DNA of 64,000 nucleotides from Isoetes taiwanensis (Eukaryota > Streptophyta > Lycopodiopsida > Isoetales > Isoetaceae), in NCBI GenBank assembly GCA_021234155.1, contig JAJEKV010000028.1, positions 5,773,637-5,837,636 on the forward strand, in the 5' to 3' direction. The position numbers and the translations under genes are program-made. The notes below the pieces were generated by a model. The model had not been told where the DNA came from, did no database searches, and worked only from the letters and a program-made list of their open reading frames with translations. Shown in pieces: positions 44,961-55,660 of the stretch (the stretch's first letter is position 1; every line of letters starts with the position of its first letter).

Positions 44961-47900
44961 GAATTGTGCCTCCGGGTGGTCTCATGGAATTGTCGAGGCT
45001 TCCCTTGGCAGAAGGGGGACAGTCTAAACTCCGTGGCAGCCGATATGGATCTCATCTTTCTCATGGAGACATGGGAGCATGCTGAGCACTGAGCTACGAC
45101 CTGTCGGGTTACCAACATTTCTCGGTCTTCAATACACATGCAGAGACGGAGGGGTCATGGTGGAGTGGCTTGCTACTACCGGACAACCTTGGCACATTCG
45201 GTTACCCTCCAGAAGACAGACAGACACAACCGGTACTTATGGGTTCGTGTGCATAATACCAGTGGCAACCCTCTTTTTCTGGCCGCCTGTTATTTCCCTC
45301 ACGCAGAGAGCACCTTCTATCGCAGCCACCCCGATGCAGATAGGATGGACCCTTATGTCGATCTATATGATGACATCTGGCCGACACCAGTGCTAGTTGG
45401 GTAGGGTCGTCCTTCTTGGAGATTTCAATGCACGGACAGGAGTAGAGCAGCCCATGAGACTTGACCCCCGCGCTGACGATGTCCTGCAGCTACGTCCCGG
45501 AAAAGCAACCTGGCCACGAGGATCGGATGGCAGCCAGGTCACTTTCGCTTTTGGCGCATTTGCTCCCCGCTATGTGGTATTTTTGACTTGATAATTTGCA
45601 ATGGCACATCCAAGTGGCCCGATTCTCGCAAGTGCACATGCGCATGGGACAATCGTGGGGAGGGTCTAGTGTGGTGGACTATGTGCTCAGGTTTGCGCAA
45701 GATATGCATCTCATCGGTCGTTTCCGGTGGGGCACCGATCGCCGATGAGGGAGGTCGACTCGACATCACCTCCCACTTTATTTGACCTGGTTTGGCAAGC
45801 CGCCTGAACCCCCACTATGCCGACCCCCTCGCCATCCTCGGTTATACTAGATTATGAGCAGCGAGGACTACGCCGAAAGATGCTCATGGACGCCCTCCAA
45901 AGCAATTCTGCAGACCCCACACTAGAGCGTGATGGACCAGCCGACTTCGCTATTACGGGATGCGGCGGGATGAGTGCTTTGGCGGACCCCCCCCCATCCT
46001 CGCCGTCGCGCTCGGGGTCAGAACATTTCAGCGAAGCAGATGGTTTGATGCGAGTGTAAAGAGCGCAAGCTGCAGCTCGCCACATTCGGATCCGGTACCG
46101 GGCCGGTAAAGCCACCACGACGCACCGCCCATCTGGAAGGAGACAAAGGCGCGGTACCTTGCCGTGCAGGGGGAGATGTTCGGCCTGGCTGGACACTCAT
46201 CCTCGAACCTTTTTGGTCGCGAGTGCTTCAAGGCCAGGTGACCCTACAGGGGACATCACACCCGGCGGTGGGGGAAAAAGATTTGCGGCAGCTCTATGAC
46301 CCACAGGGGACGCCAGATTCATACGCCCACATGATGGCCCCACATTGGTTCTCGCGGAGGAGGATGTTGTGGAGGGCCTGCAATGGCTGGCTAATGGGAA
46401 GGCAGCTGACCTCGATGGTATGCCGGTCGAGTTACTCAAATGGGCAGGGCAGCCGCTGGTGCCGATCCTCACTACCCCGTTTCAACAGCATTGCGGGGAA
46501 GGTTTCCCCGACAATGGACCACAAGCGGGGGGTTGTTCCCATTCACAAGGCGGGCGACCCACCTTTGTCAGGCCACCACGGACGATCATGGTCGGGTTCA
46601 AGATTTGCCAAACTATTGGCTGGCATTCTCGAGCAGCAGTTGACCTGCTGGGCAGAGGCAGGAGATGTGCGAGCCCTCACACAAGCAGGCTTTAGACCCC
46701 GCCACTCAACGATTGACCATATCTTTACACTGCGGCACCGATTGAAGACAAAATTAGGAACCATCCAAAGGGACTTGTATTGCTGCTTTGTGGACTTCGC
46801 GAAGGCTTTTGATACGGTCCCCGGGGAAAGCTATGGGCTAGACTGCGTCAACTGGGGCTGGATTTGTGTCGCGTAATGCCATATATAGTATGAGAGTTGT
46901 TTTGGCGGGGATGCATACCGACGGCCAAGCATTCACGGTAGTATCGGGTCCGGCGAGGTTGCCCCTCTCACCAACACTTTTTGGCCTCTACATTGTCGGT
47001 TAGAGCCACGGGCTTACCCGAGCATGGGGATGGCATACAGACTTTTGCACCGGGTCATCCGCCACTCATCTATCGGGGGACGACGTTGACCTTCCGCCCA
47101 CACCCCAGCTATGCGATCTCATCCGGATGCCCTAGACAATATGTCCGCCGCTACGTACATGCGCGTGAATAGTCAGCCAAGACCGGGGTGGTTCTCATAT
47201 CCTCTTCACGCCACCCCACCCCCCGCACTCACATATGGGGGACGGCCTGTGGAGGTCACGCCTAACTTCTGGTACCTAGGGGTGGAGTTCCCCTCCTCGC
47301 TTTGTTGGGGAGGCTATCTATCCGGTGGTGGTGAGGCTGGAAAGCTTTTATGCCATGCAGAACAACAAATCCGTGCAGAGCTCTATGATTGGGGCCATCA
47401 CCACATCTGTTTTGGCACCGGTCGAGCTTGTCCTTCTGCATGTGGTCGAGGTTTGGGGCTCCGGTCGTCTCTTTGGCGACACGAATGACTTGGCGGAGGT
47501 CGCGAAGGCATTTTGGCGCGCACTTGGGGTGAAACCTTCCCCTATCGGATTCTGCCGCAGAAACTAGATTCTGCGCCGCCCCGGTTGATCGTCTATTTTC
47601 GGAAAGTGGTTACTATGGGTGATGCTCGGCGCCCCGACCGGCTTATCCGCGGGCAATGGGCCCGTGGCGCTCAGGGCCTGTTGGAGGGGTAAGAGAGATC
47701 AGTGGTTCGCCCAGATGGAACGCGCGGGGAGCACAAGAGGCGTGAGGCCGATCGTGGCTGGCGGGGAGTACCGGACGCTTGCTTCCTTGGCAAGCTCTGG
47801 GACCCCGGCCTAGAGCAGGTCAAAACGGCCAATTACAAGGAGCACATTAACCCCGTGTTAGCCCGGGCCACAAATCTACCTGCGTTCCCAAATGCCCCGG

Positions 47901-48020
47901 AAAATCGCAGACTCATTGCCTCCATTCGCGACAGTGCCACCATCTTCGCATCGAGACGAGGCGGTGGATTGGGGAGCCCCGCCGGATGTGCTCTGGCTGC
48001 CGCCAAACGGTGCCATTGAG
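44960..48020 (+). pseudogene. ORF2 of the GC-rich LINE: endonuclease and reverse transcriptase, broken
   Basis: VVSWNCRGF near 44975 opens an APE-type endonuclease. HNRYLWVRVHNTSGNPLFLA and ACYFPHAESTFYRSHP (45138-45404) and VVLLGDFNARTGV (from 45400) continue it. The reverse transcriptase appears as GKAADLDGMPVELLKWAG (46345-46695), then QAGFRPRHSTIDHIFTLRH and CCFVDFAKAFDTVPG (46223-46876). The region where the catalytic YADD should lie (about 46980-47060) has no such motif in any frame I read. The later FWYLGVEFPS (about 47265) is a conserved thumb-side region. The element type with HSTIDHIFTLRH and a microsatellite tail points away from L1. Confidence 0.82.
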
Positions 48021-48459
48021 GATGAGTCTCACACTTTCCGGAAGTTGCCCAGCGTTGATCGGATCAGGGCCGATACGCTCCCCTTAATACGGCCGGACTT
48101 GCCCCTACATTTCGATGAACACACCGGTCGATCGCGTGCCCCCGGTGGTGCATTACATTCGTGAATCTTGGACGCGAGCTCACCTTTGCCCCCGCCTGGC
48201 TGCCTGCTGATTAGGCACTATGGGTGCGGTGCATGAGTGTATATATTTGTGTGTTTTTGCATATTATATATTAGGGCGGATTTGTCGGCCGGTGATTGCG
48301 GCCCACGGTTTTCCCTCAAAAAAACCCTTGGTGGTGGGGGTTTTTAATCCAGGGTAGTAATCCAAAAACTTCTTTTGCGCTTTTGTATTGGGTCCCATAG
48401 ACCGATTGGTCTCCGTGGATGATAAAAATACCTTCATTCCTTCCTTCCTTCCTCATTCT

Positions 48460-49392
48460 TACAGCCTTAAATTTTGCACTATTTTGAACCCAAGACGTTT
48501 CTACAACCTTAAAATTGAAAGCCCAACAAAGCAACTGATAAATATGATCTCTACATCCTAAAAAATTGCATGATTTTGAAAACCCCAGTAACCGTATAGC
48601 CTTTTATTGTTGGGTGAAGAGGTAAGAGAGAGTCTACAGTGGCTTTAGCATTGAAAATCGCCAAAACTTGTGAAGCTTGCAACATTTTTAATTTGGATGT
48701 AAATGTAAGGTAGAGGGTAGGCTAGATGAATAAATACTGGACGTAAAAATAAGGTTAAGGGTAGGGTAAATTGTGCTTAGACTCGGTGTAAAAGTATGGA
48801 ATCGGGTATTCTGCTTCAACAACACATGACTGTGTACATAGGGGTTTCTATGGAGGGCGAGCTATATACATAGGGGTTTCTACCGACCTGATGCACGCAC
48901 ATGCCATATGCCCCTAACATAGAGGTGAACCCCCCGAGGTAATTGGGAACCGTAAAGGGTTGCACCCTAGGAAGCAACCCCGTATGTTGCACATGTCTAT
49001 AAACATATGCATTTAGCCCCTTTGCCCCATAACAAAACCCTATATGTCCTTTTAGCCCCTAAAAGGTCATGTAAAAGGAACAAAAGGGAAAACCCTAAAC
49101 ATTTTCCATTTTCGCATTTCGGCTTCCTTGGGCCACTCTGGCCAAGCCAAGCTGCTAGTTTGCATTGCCAGACATTGCCAAGCGGCCTTTAAGTGCATTT
49201 ATATATATGTATGATTTATTGTAGATTTTTTCGAGAACTTTCCAATTTTTTGGCCATTCTCGTTTTTGTAATTGTTTTCATTTTCAGTGGTTTCAATCCA
49301 ATCTGCCATTTTCATTCCATTTTTGTTCTTGGTAACTATGCTGTAAATCAAGCACTGAATCGAGGACAATAGATATCTAGCTATCTGAAGGT
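48460..49392. other. AT-rich stretch with no gene seen
   Basis: A TACATAGGGGTTTCTA string is repeated near 48836 and 48869. No gene or element boundary is otherwise visible. Confidence 0.4.
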
Positions 49393-49779
49393 AAACCATC
49401 AATATGGTCTATGGGGTATGGGATAAAGTCTTGGAAAGGTTGCAGCCCATTGAATAAAGGTTTCCTTGAAGGATCTGCCCTTTTGGTGCGTTGATTATCA
49501 CTAGAGTTGTTAGTGCATAACATTTGGTATCAGAGCCAAGGTTCCATTCCTCGTGGCAACATTGGTGTGTTCCACATGTTTGAGGGCAAGAATCTCAAGG
49601 AAGGGGAGGAATCGATATGATCTATGGGATATGGAATAAAGCCTTGGAAAGGTTGGGGCCCATTGGATAAAGATTTTCTTGAAGGATCTGCTCTTCTGGT
49701 GTTTTGATTTTTTTTTATTTTTTTTGAAGGCTGTCGGTGTTTTGATTATCACTAGAGGTGTTAGTGCATAACATAAACC
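49393..49779 (+). mobile_element. TRIM-type miniature LTR retrotransposon
   Basis: Two direct repeats, 49398-49523 (126 bp) and 49611-49774 (164 bp, with a ~38-bp T-rich insertion), flank only 87 bases. The inner segment starts with the initiator-Met primer-binding site TGGTATCAGAGC (49525-49536) and ends in a purine tract AAGGAAGGGGAGGA (49597-49610). AAACC at 49393-49397 and 49775-49779 is a candidate 5-bp target duplication. No coding sequence is present, as expected of TRIMs, which need other elements' proteins. The outer ends start ATC and end CAT; a TG start seven bases further in (49405) is an alternative. Confidence 0.85.
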
Positions 49780-51320
49780 AAAAATCGAAGTCGGTTGTTG
49801 GGGTAAATTGAAGAAAAATTTTCGGATGCATATGGCTTATCTGACGCAGCTGATCGAGATGGAGCAAAATATAGAGAACCACAAACTAAGGTGATTGCAG
49901 AAAAAGGGGTCAGAGGGAATGGGATGGATACAGGTAGGTTTGGTGCAATCCCCAAATTGACCCAACAAGAAAGCAAAGCCCACAAATCCGGCATCAACAA
50001 CCAACAACGAACTCTAGAAGACCTGAGAAAGAAGGCAGAGGGAACACGAACCAAAGAGTCAACCCAATTTGAAGGAAAGAATCGGCAATCCTGGCAAAGG
50101 GAAGGCCACAATGTCAATCAATGCGTAGAGGGCAAAGCTGAATTTGGAATGTCTAAAAATTGAAAGCCTACAAGAAGTAGAAGAATAAAGCAAGTTAAAA
50201 AGAGCGGCCAATCAACCACTGACGAAAATAGCTTAGGAGTTCAGGACGACAAAGAAATGATGCTTGAAACCACAACCAAAACCAGAGAAAGGAAAAAACC
50301 ATGCTTGAAAACACAGGCTAAAAGAAAAAAAAAAAGGGATTGTTGCAAGATATAACCACAAAGTACAATCAGCAAAGAAGAAACCGATGATCAACAACAC
50401 ATACCAATCAAGAAAATGGAACCCCCTGCTTGCAGACACATGCCAAAATAAGAGAAGGGAGAAAACGATGCATGTGATCATGAACCACAATTAGAGAAAA
50501 GAAAAATCGAACCAACAACACAGATCTAAATCGGAGAAAGGGAAAAAACTATGCCTATAATAGAAGGACCAGGACCGACCAAAACAAAATTGCAAAGCAT
50601 ACCACAATTAGACAAAGTACAACCTGTGCACAGGTAGACCATGGCAACAAACAGATGCGAAGCCAAGTAAAGATAACCTATTCAGAACAAAAGTTCAAAG
50701 TACAACCCGTGCGCAAATAGAATTGTGGCATCTTAATGGATACACAATGCTTACACTATCAATCGCAAATCTCCATTGATGGAAAACAAAAGTTCCTAAC
50801 AACCATGTACAATGATCAAACAAAACTAATATCAAATGGCTTCTTCGGGATCGAATCCAAGAATTTTCAGATAGCCATAAAGTTGAAATCATACCTTGCA
50901 TCTTCGCATGCGCCCCATTAGGCCTCGCATTTAATTTGTATCACCTTTCTCCAACTTGCAAGGTTTAAACCTTCCATTCACCCCATTCTAGCACATCTTA
51001 TAACCTCGTCCATAACACAAAACTGAAACTAAATACAAAATTGAATAATATGGATGTAAACTATACAATTGTGGTGACATCATTACTTCGCCACCACATT
51101 TTACAAGTTCATTATCTTAAACAAAACTAAGCAACATCAAGAGTATAATAATCCAAATTAAGTAGTATCAAATCCATGCCCATGGGCTCAGGTGCATCTG
51201 ACGGCCTAAAGATATCAGCAGGTTCCTCACATCCAAATGAGACATCTGTCTCATATTCAGTGTGTGTGTCATTCCAATACCTGCGTCTTCTCTTTTCGAT
51301 CTTGTCAATTGGCTTTATGC
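49780..51320. other. purine-rich non-coding stretch
   Basis: The plus strand is A- and G-rich with repeated GAGAAAGGGAAAAAAC-like strings (50280-50560) and a duplicated AAAGTACAACC(T/C)GTGC string. I cannot support a gene; the frames here are composition artefacts. Confidence 0.35.
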
Positions 51321-51326
51321 ATTCAC

Positions 51327-52013
51327 CTAAGCCAAAATCACATTGGCCACATCCTTAGCAGAAGCAATATTGAGCTTGCAAGCAACTCTCCATGCAGCAC
51401 GGACACGGTTCTTCTGGATGTAAGCAGAATTATGCGGGATTACCCAAGCAGTGGAAAAACAGAAGATACCTGCTCTAATCATTTTTGTGACAATATAAAT
51501 TAAACTAGGGTTCATCCTACCACTTACTTGATGATTCCTAAAGTGGACTGCCCTTGTAATCAAGTTTCTGTGATCAAGAACAACATATTTCTTTAACTTC
51601 CATGCACCATACATAGCATATAGCCACTTTTCCTCCTCAACATGCTCAATAGTTATGTTATGGAAAGCATATTTATAATGAGGTTTTCCGATATCATTGA
51701 GACAATAACCCACCATCCCCCTAAAACAATGCAATCTAGAATCCTTCAAAACCTTGCAAATTAAGATATACCCAATTGGCTTGGCATCCTTCCATCCTAG
51801 ATACTGTTTAATTAACATGTTCACAGAAGCAGCATTTTGAGCTGCAATATGGAAAATACATTGCAAATGCATGTAGTCATTCTCTGCTCTCCTTTCCACG
51901 TGAACAACACCATCCATGCACATCGACCTCAAGAAGCTTGTAAGCTTCTCAAAGGATACCAAATCAATGTCCACTCCACTGCAAGACAACGTTACAGACG
52001 CATCGATCCACAT
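51327..52013 (-). pseudogene. rolling-circle (HUH) Rep-like protein, 228 aa, incomplete
   Basis: The frame opens at 52013 and stops at 51327. Residues about 49-56 read MHLQCIFH, matching the HxQ form of rolling-circle motif II (metal binding). About 55-60 residues later MVGYCLNDIGKPHYK resembles motif III (YxxKD), where the tyrosine nicks DNA; here the conserved lysine position is asparagine. The region after it (HNITIEHVEEEKWLYAMYG, LKKYVVLDHRNLITRAVHF) is as I recall for Rep-like proteins of integrated elements in seed-free plants and oomycetes. No motif I and no helicase part are visible, so the copy is truncated. It could derive from a replitron-type transposon or an endogenised single-stranded-DNA virus. 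Family assignment is from memory of motifs. Confidence 0.5.
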
Positions 52014-52025
52014 GCCATCACTAGG

Positions 52026-52340
52026 CTAGAAAATTTTCGTCTTCCCTTTTTTCTTAGAGAATGTCCTTGCAAGATTCCCTATACTCACAAGAGCAATAAG
52101 AGATACAAGAACCACAATACAAAGGACATAGACGACAGGACCCACAGCAGGCAATGGTATCAAAGCACCTTCCATCATAATCCAACTGTGTTCTTCTGGA
52201 CTAAGGCGCATACCATAGACTAGACAAAAGAAACACAAACACAAAACACCACCGACACCCGCGAAATGGTTAGGATAGGGAGGCAACTTACCGGAATAGC
52301 AACTCTCACGACTCCATGGATATATGACATGGTCGGCCAA
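52026..52340 (-). other. unrecognised frame upstream of the Rep-like ORF
   Basis: The 104-residue frame has one hydrophobic segment (VVYVLCIVVLVSLIALVSIG) and a basic end. It ends twelve bases before the Rep-like ATG on the same strand. It may be the degraded N-terminal portion of that gene in another frame or simply chance. Confidence 0.2.
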
Positions 52341-52799
52341 ATCCTGCCTCGCATGCCATAAGAAAATCTCTTATCCATCAAAAAAAAAAATATCAAATGT
52401 ATAATTTTGACCTAAAAAACACACACAAATACCCAATTGCCACAAAAATCCAATTATAGCAACTTCCCAGCCCATACGGTTTGCAAACCATTGGAAACTG
52501 GGACGTTTGATCCTTGCGTCCAACATTATAGCATAGTGCAAATAATGATGTTTTTTATAAAATCGTGGAGCAAGAATTTTGGTCTTTTCAACTACATCCT
52601 TTTCTCTCACAATTTGAGTTGAAAATTGTCACCTTCAAATGCCCTCCTTAATGCTTGGGTTTTGCACATTTAGGGTTGCTGGATTTGCTCCATTTATATA
52701 TTGTTTGCAAGTGATGGAACAGTTTGCACTTTGATCCAATATTTGCTGCCAAGTATAGACTCCTCCATATTTCAGACGAAGATCCAGACTTTATAATTG

Positions 52800-53600
52800 C
52801 AGGTGCAACCAAATCTTCACCCTCAAAAACTTTTTTTATGTGGATGCAAATTCATTGTGGGTTGTTCCTATAATTTTCATGCAAGGCCACTTTTCTTTGC
52901 TAGCTGCATGTGATGGTCTTTTTCTTGTTGATATGAAACCTCATCATTTAAGAGTGTGTTTGCTTCCCGATCGCGGGAGAAGGAGGTACGACGGTTTTTA
53001 ATCCTCATACCAAAATGCAAATGAAAATACCAGAGCTTTCATATACTAGCATAGCTTCGCTTAGAGGACTTTTGAGATATATGAAAGGTAGTGCATTCCA
53101 GGTTTTTTATAGTGACCTTAGCACTGGCACTATGATTTTTTATTCCACTATCCAGAAGTCGAGGAAAGGCCCAAGGTTCCCTTTGACTTATGGGGAAAAT
53201 AATTTGGAGGATATTTGTGGGATCTGAAAGAATTGTTTTGATGTTTGATAGAGCTATAGAGAAGTTTCTACAGATAATTCATGGCAAAGAATTAGGAGTT
53301 GTGAAGCTTGTTGTTAATAGGAAACTTGATATTTGAGTGAAATGAGGTATCAGGTGTGTCAAAACAATTGGGAATTTTTCCTCGTTCTCTTTGGAAAAAA
53401 GAATGGAGTGATGTCATGTCTTTTTTGGAATCAAGCCAGCGATCCTGGTGAGAAGTTTGAGTATGGAGTTATGTACGTGAATACTCATATGGTTGGAAAT
53501 GATAACATGATTTTGTTAGGAGTAGAAAATTGTAATGGGCGACTCACATGGGGAAATATCACTGGGCTAGCGGAAAACTGGCTGACCCAGTGCTGAAAAT
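52800..53600 (+). pseudogene. F-box-associated-like protein remnant
   Basis: In one plus-strand frame around 52960-53227 the translation runs CFPIAGEGGTTVFNPHTKMQ then MKIPELSY and later FQVFYSDLSTGTMIFYST. This follows the pattern of plant F-box proteins with an F-box-associated domain (a VFNPxTK-like strand followed by a LPxLxx segment). The 53333-53596 frame (FEYGVMYVNTHMVGNDNMIL, NCNGRLTWGNI) may be the later part after frame changes. No F-box itself is visible upstream. F-box proteins select substrates for SCF ubiquitin ligases. The call rests on pattern similarity only. Confidence 0.4.
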
Positions 53601-53707
53601 GAAAATCTCAGCCCCGTTCAAGAGCTTCAGTTGTCGCATAATCCACGACATATTGCAGGGAGAAAAACAATCAGCAGCTAAAATAGCCCCTGTGCTGAAG
53701 CAGCACA

Positions 53708-53771
53708 GTGGAAAAAAACTCTCATGTCGCACATAAGATGGAAAAAAACTCTCATGTGAGTCGCACATAAG
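53708..53771. repeat. 2 x ~34-bp tandem repeat
   Basis: GGAAAAAAACTCTCATGT, then (in the second copy with GAGT inserted) CGCACATAAGAT, occurs twice head to tail. Confidence 0.8.
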
Positions 53772-54383
53772 ATGTAGATAATGTCATGGTATGATGATGT
53801 TAACGAAAAAAAATTTGAGGGCCATCAAAATGGCAAGGGTATGCGTGCACCGCATGCCCGAGCCATGTGGCCCGAAAATTTTTTAGAGGTAACACTCAAA
53901 GGCCAAGGCGTTATATCCCTTAACACAGTGGTTCGTGGGTTTGCAACAAGAAGCAGGGGCGTCGAAATGGAGGAGCTCCACCATCACTATCACAGAACTT
54001 CCAAAACGTCCAAGAATCCCTTAACAAAATGAGGGTTTCTTACGACATATTTATTCAAGGTTTGGTGAAAACAGTATCCCTGTTTCGTGTATCCTTTCTG
54101 ATGTTTTCCAAGGGTAGCCGTCAGTGTGTTCCTCATCTTATTCAAGAAGGTCGTGTGCTTGACGCCATTCTTTTGCCGAAGCAGATCACGAAACTGACTA
54201 TGGTGCTTGTGAATCATCAAAGCATAGACAACAACAAAACAAGCAGCTGCGTTCTCATATTGTTCTAGGATTCTATAAGAATTGCATGCTAACACTCTAG
54301 GATGTTACAGGATGTAACAAGAAACAGAGTATGAAATTTGGGCCACTCAGATGTTATTAGCTGATAATAGCACTTTAATTAAT

Positions 54384-55660
54384 GGCTGAGATTAGATCTC
54401 AGCCTGTAAACCTGAGGACCAATGTGTTATGGAAGTGATATTGTTCAACTTGCTCAACAATCCTCTTGAGCAAATCTACGCACTCCATAGTTTCAGGTTT
54501 TGTTTGTACGTTGACATACAAGTTGAATTTAATAGAGTTTTTATTTGTAAGGTGACGTGCAAGTTGAATTTAATATAATTGTTTTTCATAACTGAAGAAC
54601 CACTTTGTGCTGAAATGCAAAATCATAAGACTAAATACACATCTTTTATGTGTATTGGCAGAGGAATTTCTCATTGTCTATGCATTTCGATAGGCCTAGA
54701 GACTTCTGATAGGTACTTAGTTTAGTAAACATTTCATATATGAAAATGTTATATTGGATGTTTGAATTAAATGTGGATCATGTGGGATTTGTGATTACGG
54801 TTAGAAACGTGCATGTTCAAGTCCGAGTTTGGACAACTAATAGGTAATTTCAAACCGTGGAACTTATTTATGTAGTCTGACTAGTCCCATGGTTTTTGAT
54901 ATATTGGAATGCCCTTTTCTTGGTGTAAAATCTATGCCAACAGGTGAATTGTGGAGGCAAGATAGGGCTTGTGTAAGTAAGGCAAGATAGGACTTGCCAT
55001 ACATCTAAAGATGTGATGCAACTGTATGTAATGTAATAGTGATAGGGATCCTCATGCCTATTACCATTGTAGAGTGTCTCCCCCATTAGGGCATTATGTA
55101 TGGGTTGGACCTTACTCGCCTTAGTCGCAATTCACATGAGAGTTAATCGTGGTTCGCTATTTTTTGCAACAAGGCAAAACAAGACCCGTTGTGACTATGA
55201 CTTTAATGTTAAGCGGCCCTTATTAGGCTCGCCAACTGTACTATGTGTAATGTCCTACTTAGAGGCATTAGGCTGGGTTCACATGCAACCATCACCAGAG
55301 AGAGGCCATGTTTTGCCCTGTGCTATCTGGCGATGGCAGGTGATGAGAGGGATAACACCTTGGAACGAGGGTGTTATGCCCTATTATAACAAACGAGGGC
55401 CGGAGGCCCGAGTTTGTTATAGTAGGGCATAACACCCGAGTTCCAGGGTGTTATCCGCCTTAACAACCTGGGCCCGAGAGTTTTATAGTGGTTTTGCAGT
55501 GGTTTTATGGTGGTTTTCATAACAAGCTAGGTGTTTATAGCCATTTGGCATAACAAACTAGGTGTTTATGCATTTTTTAATGTGTTACTAATGGGTAACA
55601 CTCTTGCAACCAACGGCTGAGATCTGAACTCAGCCCTAAAACTTGAGGGCCAGGTTGTTA
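54384..55660. repeat. paired hairpin motifs 1.23 kb apart
   Basis: GGCTGAGATtagATCTCAGCC at 54384-54404 and GGCTGAGatctgaaCTCAGCC at 55615-55635 are each self-complementary and are followed by similar sequence (GAGGxCCA then GTTA(T/A)GGA). They lie in the same orientation. They may mark duplicated ends of an element that includes the long palindrome at 55350. Confidence 0.5.
55350..55456. repeat. 107-bp near-perfect palindrome
   Basis: Arms of about 52 bases pair across a 3-base loop (GGA): GGATAACACC-TGGAAC at the outside, then GTGTTATGCCCTA, TATAACAAAC and GGGCC toward the centre, with only a few mismatches. The AACAAACTAGGTGTTTAT string after it (55520-55570) is related, so this is part of a repeat cluster. 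Confidence 0.9.

Larger units (their letters stand above)
43176..48456 (+). mobile_element. GC-rich non-LTR retrotransposon, heavily frameshifted
   Basis: A plus-strand LINE of a lineage different from the L1 elements in this window. In order: a 107-bp tandem repeat at the head (43176 on), ORF1-like coiled coil, endonuclease, reverse transcriptase, and a 3' region with an AAAAACCC...GGGTTTTT hairpin (48325-48350) ending in a CTTCC-rich microsatellite (48437-48456) rather than poly(A). Its composition is far more GC-rich than the flanks. Many indels break every ORF. The 5' limit is uncertain. Confidence 0.85.

Noticed and set aside
52975-53015. GGTTTTTAATCC string like the 3' ends at 33080 and 48345, suggesting a third LINE 3' end
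   Set aside because: In the plus-strand frame it encodes VFNPHTK within an F-box-associated-like stretch, so the match is better explained by coding sequence.
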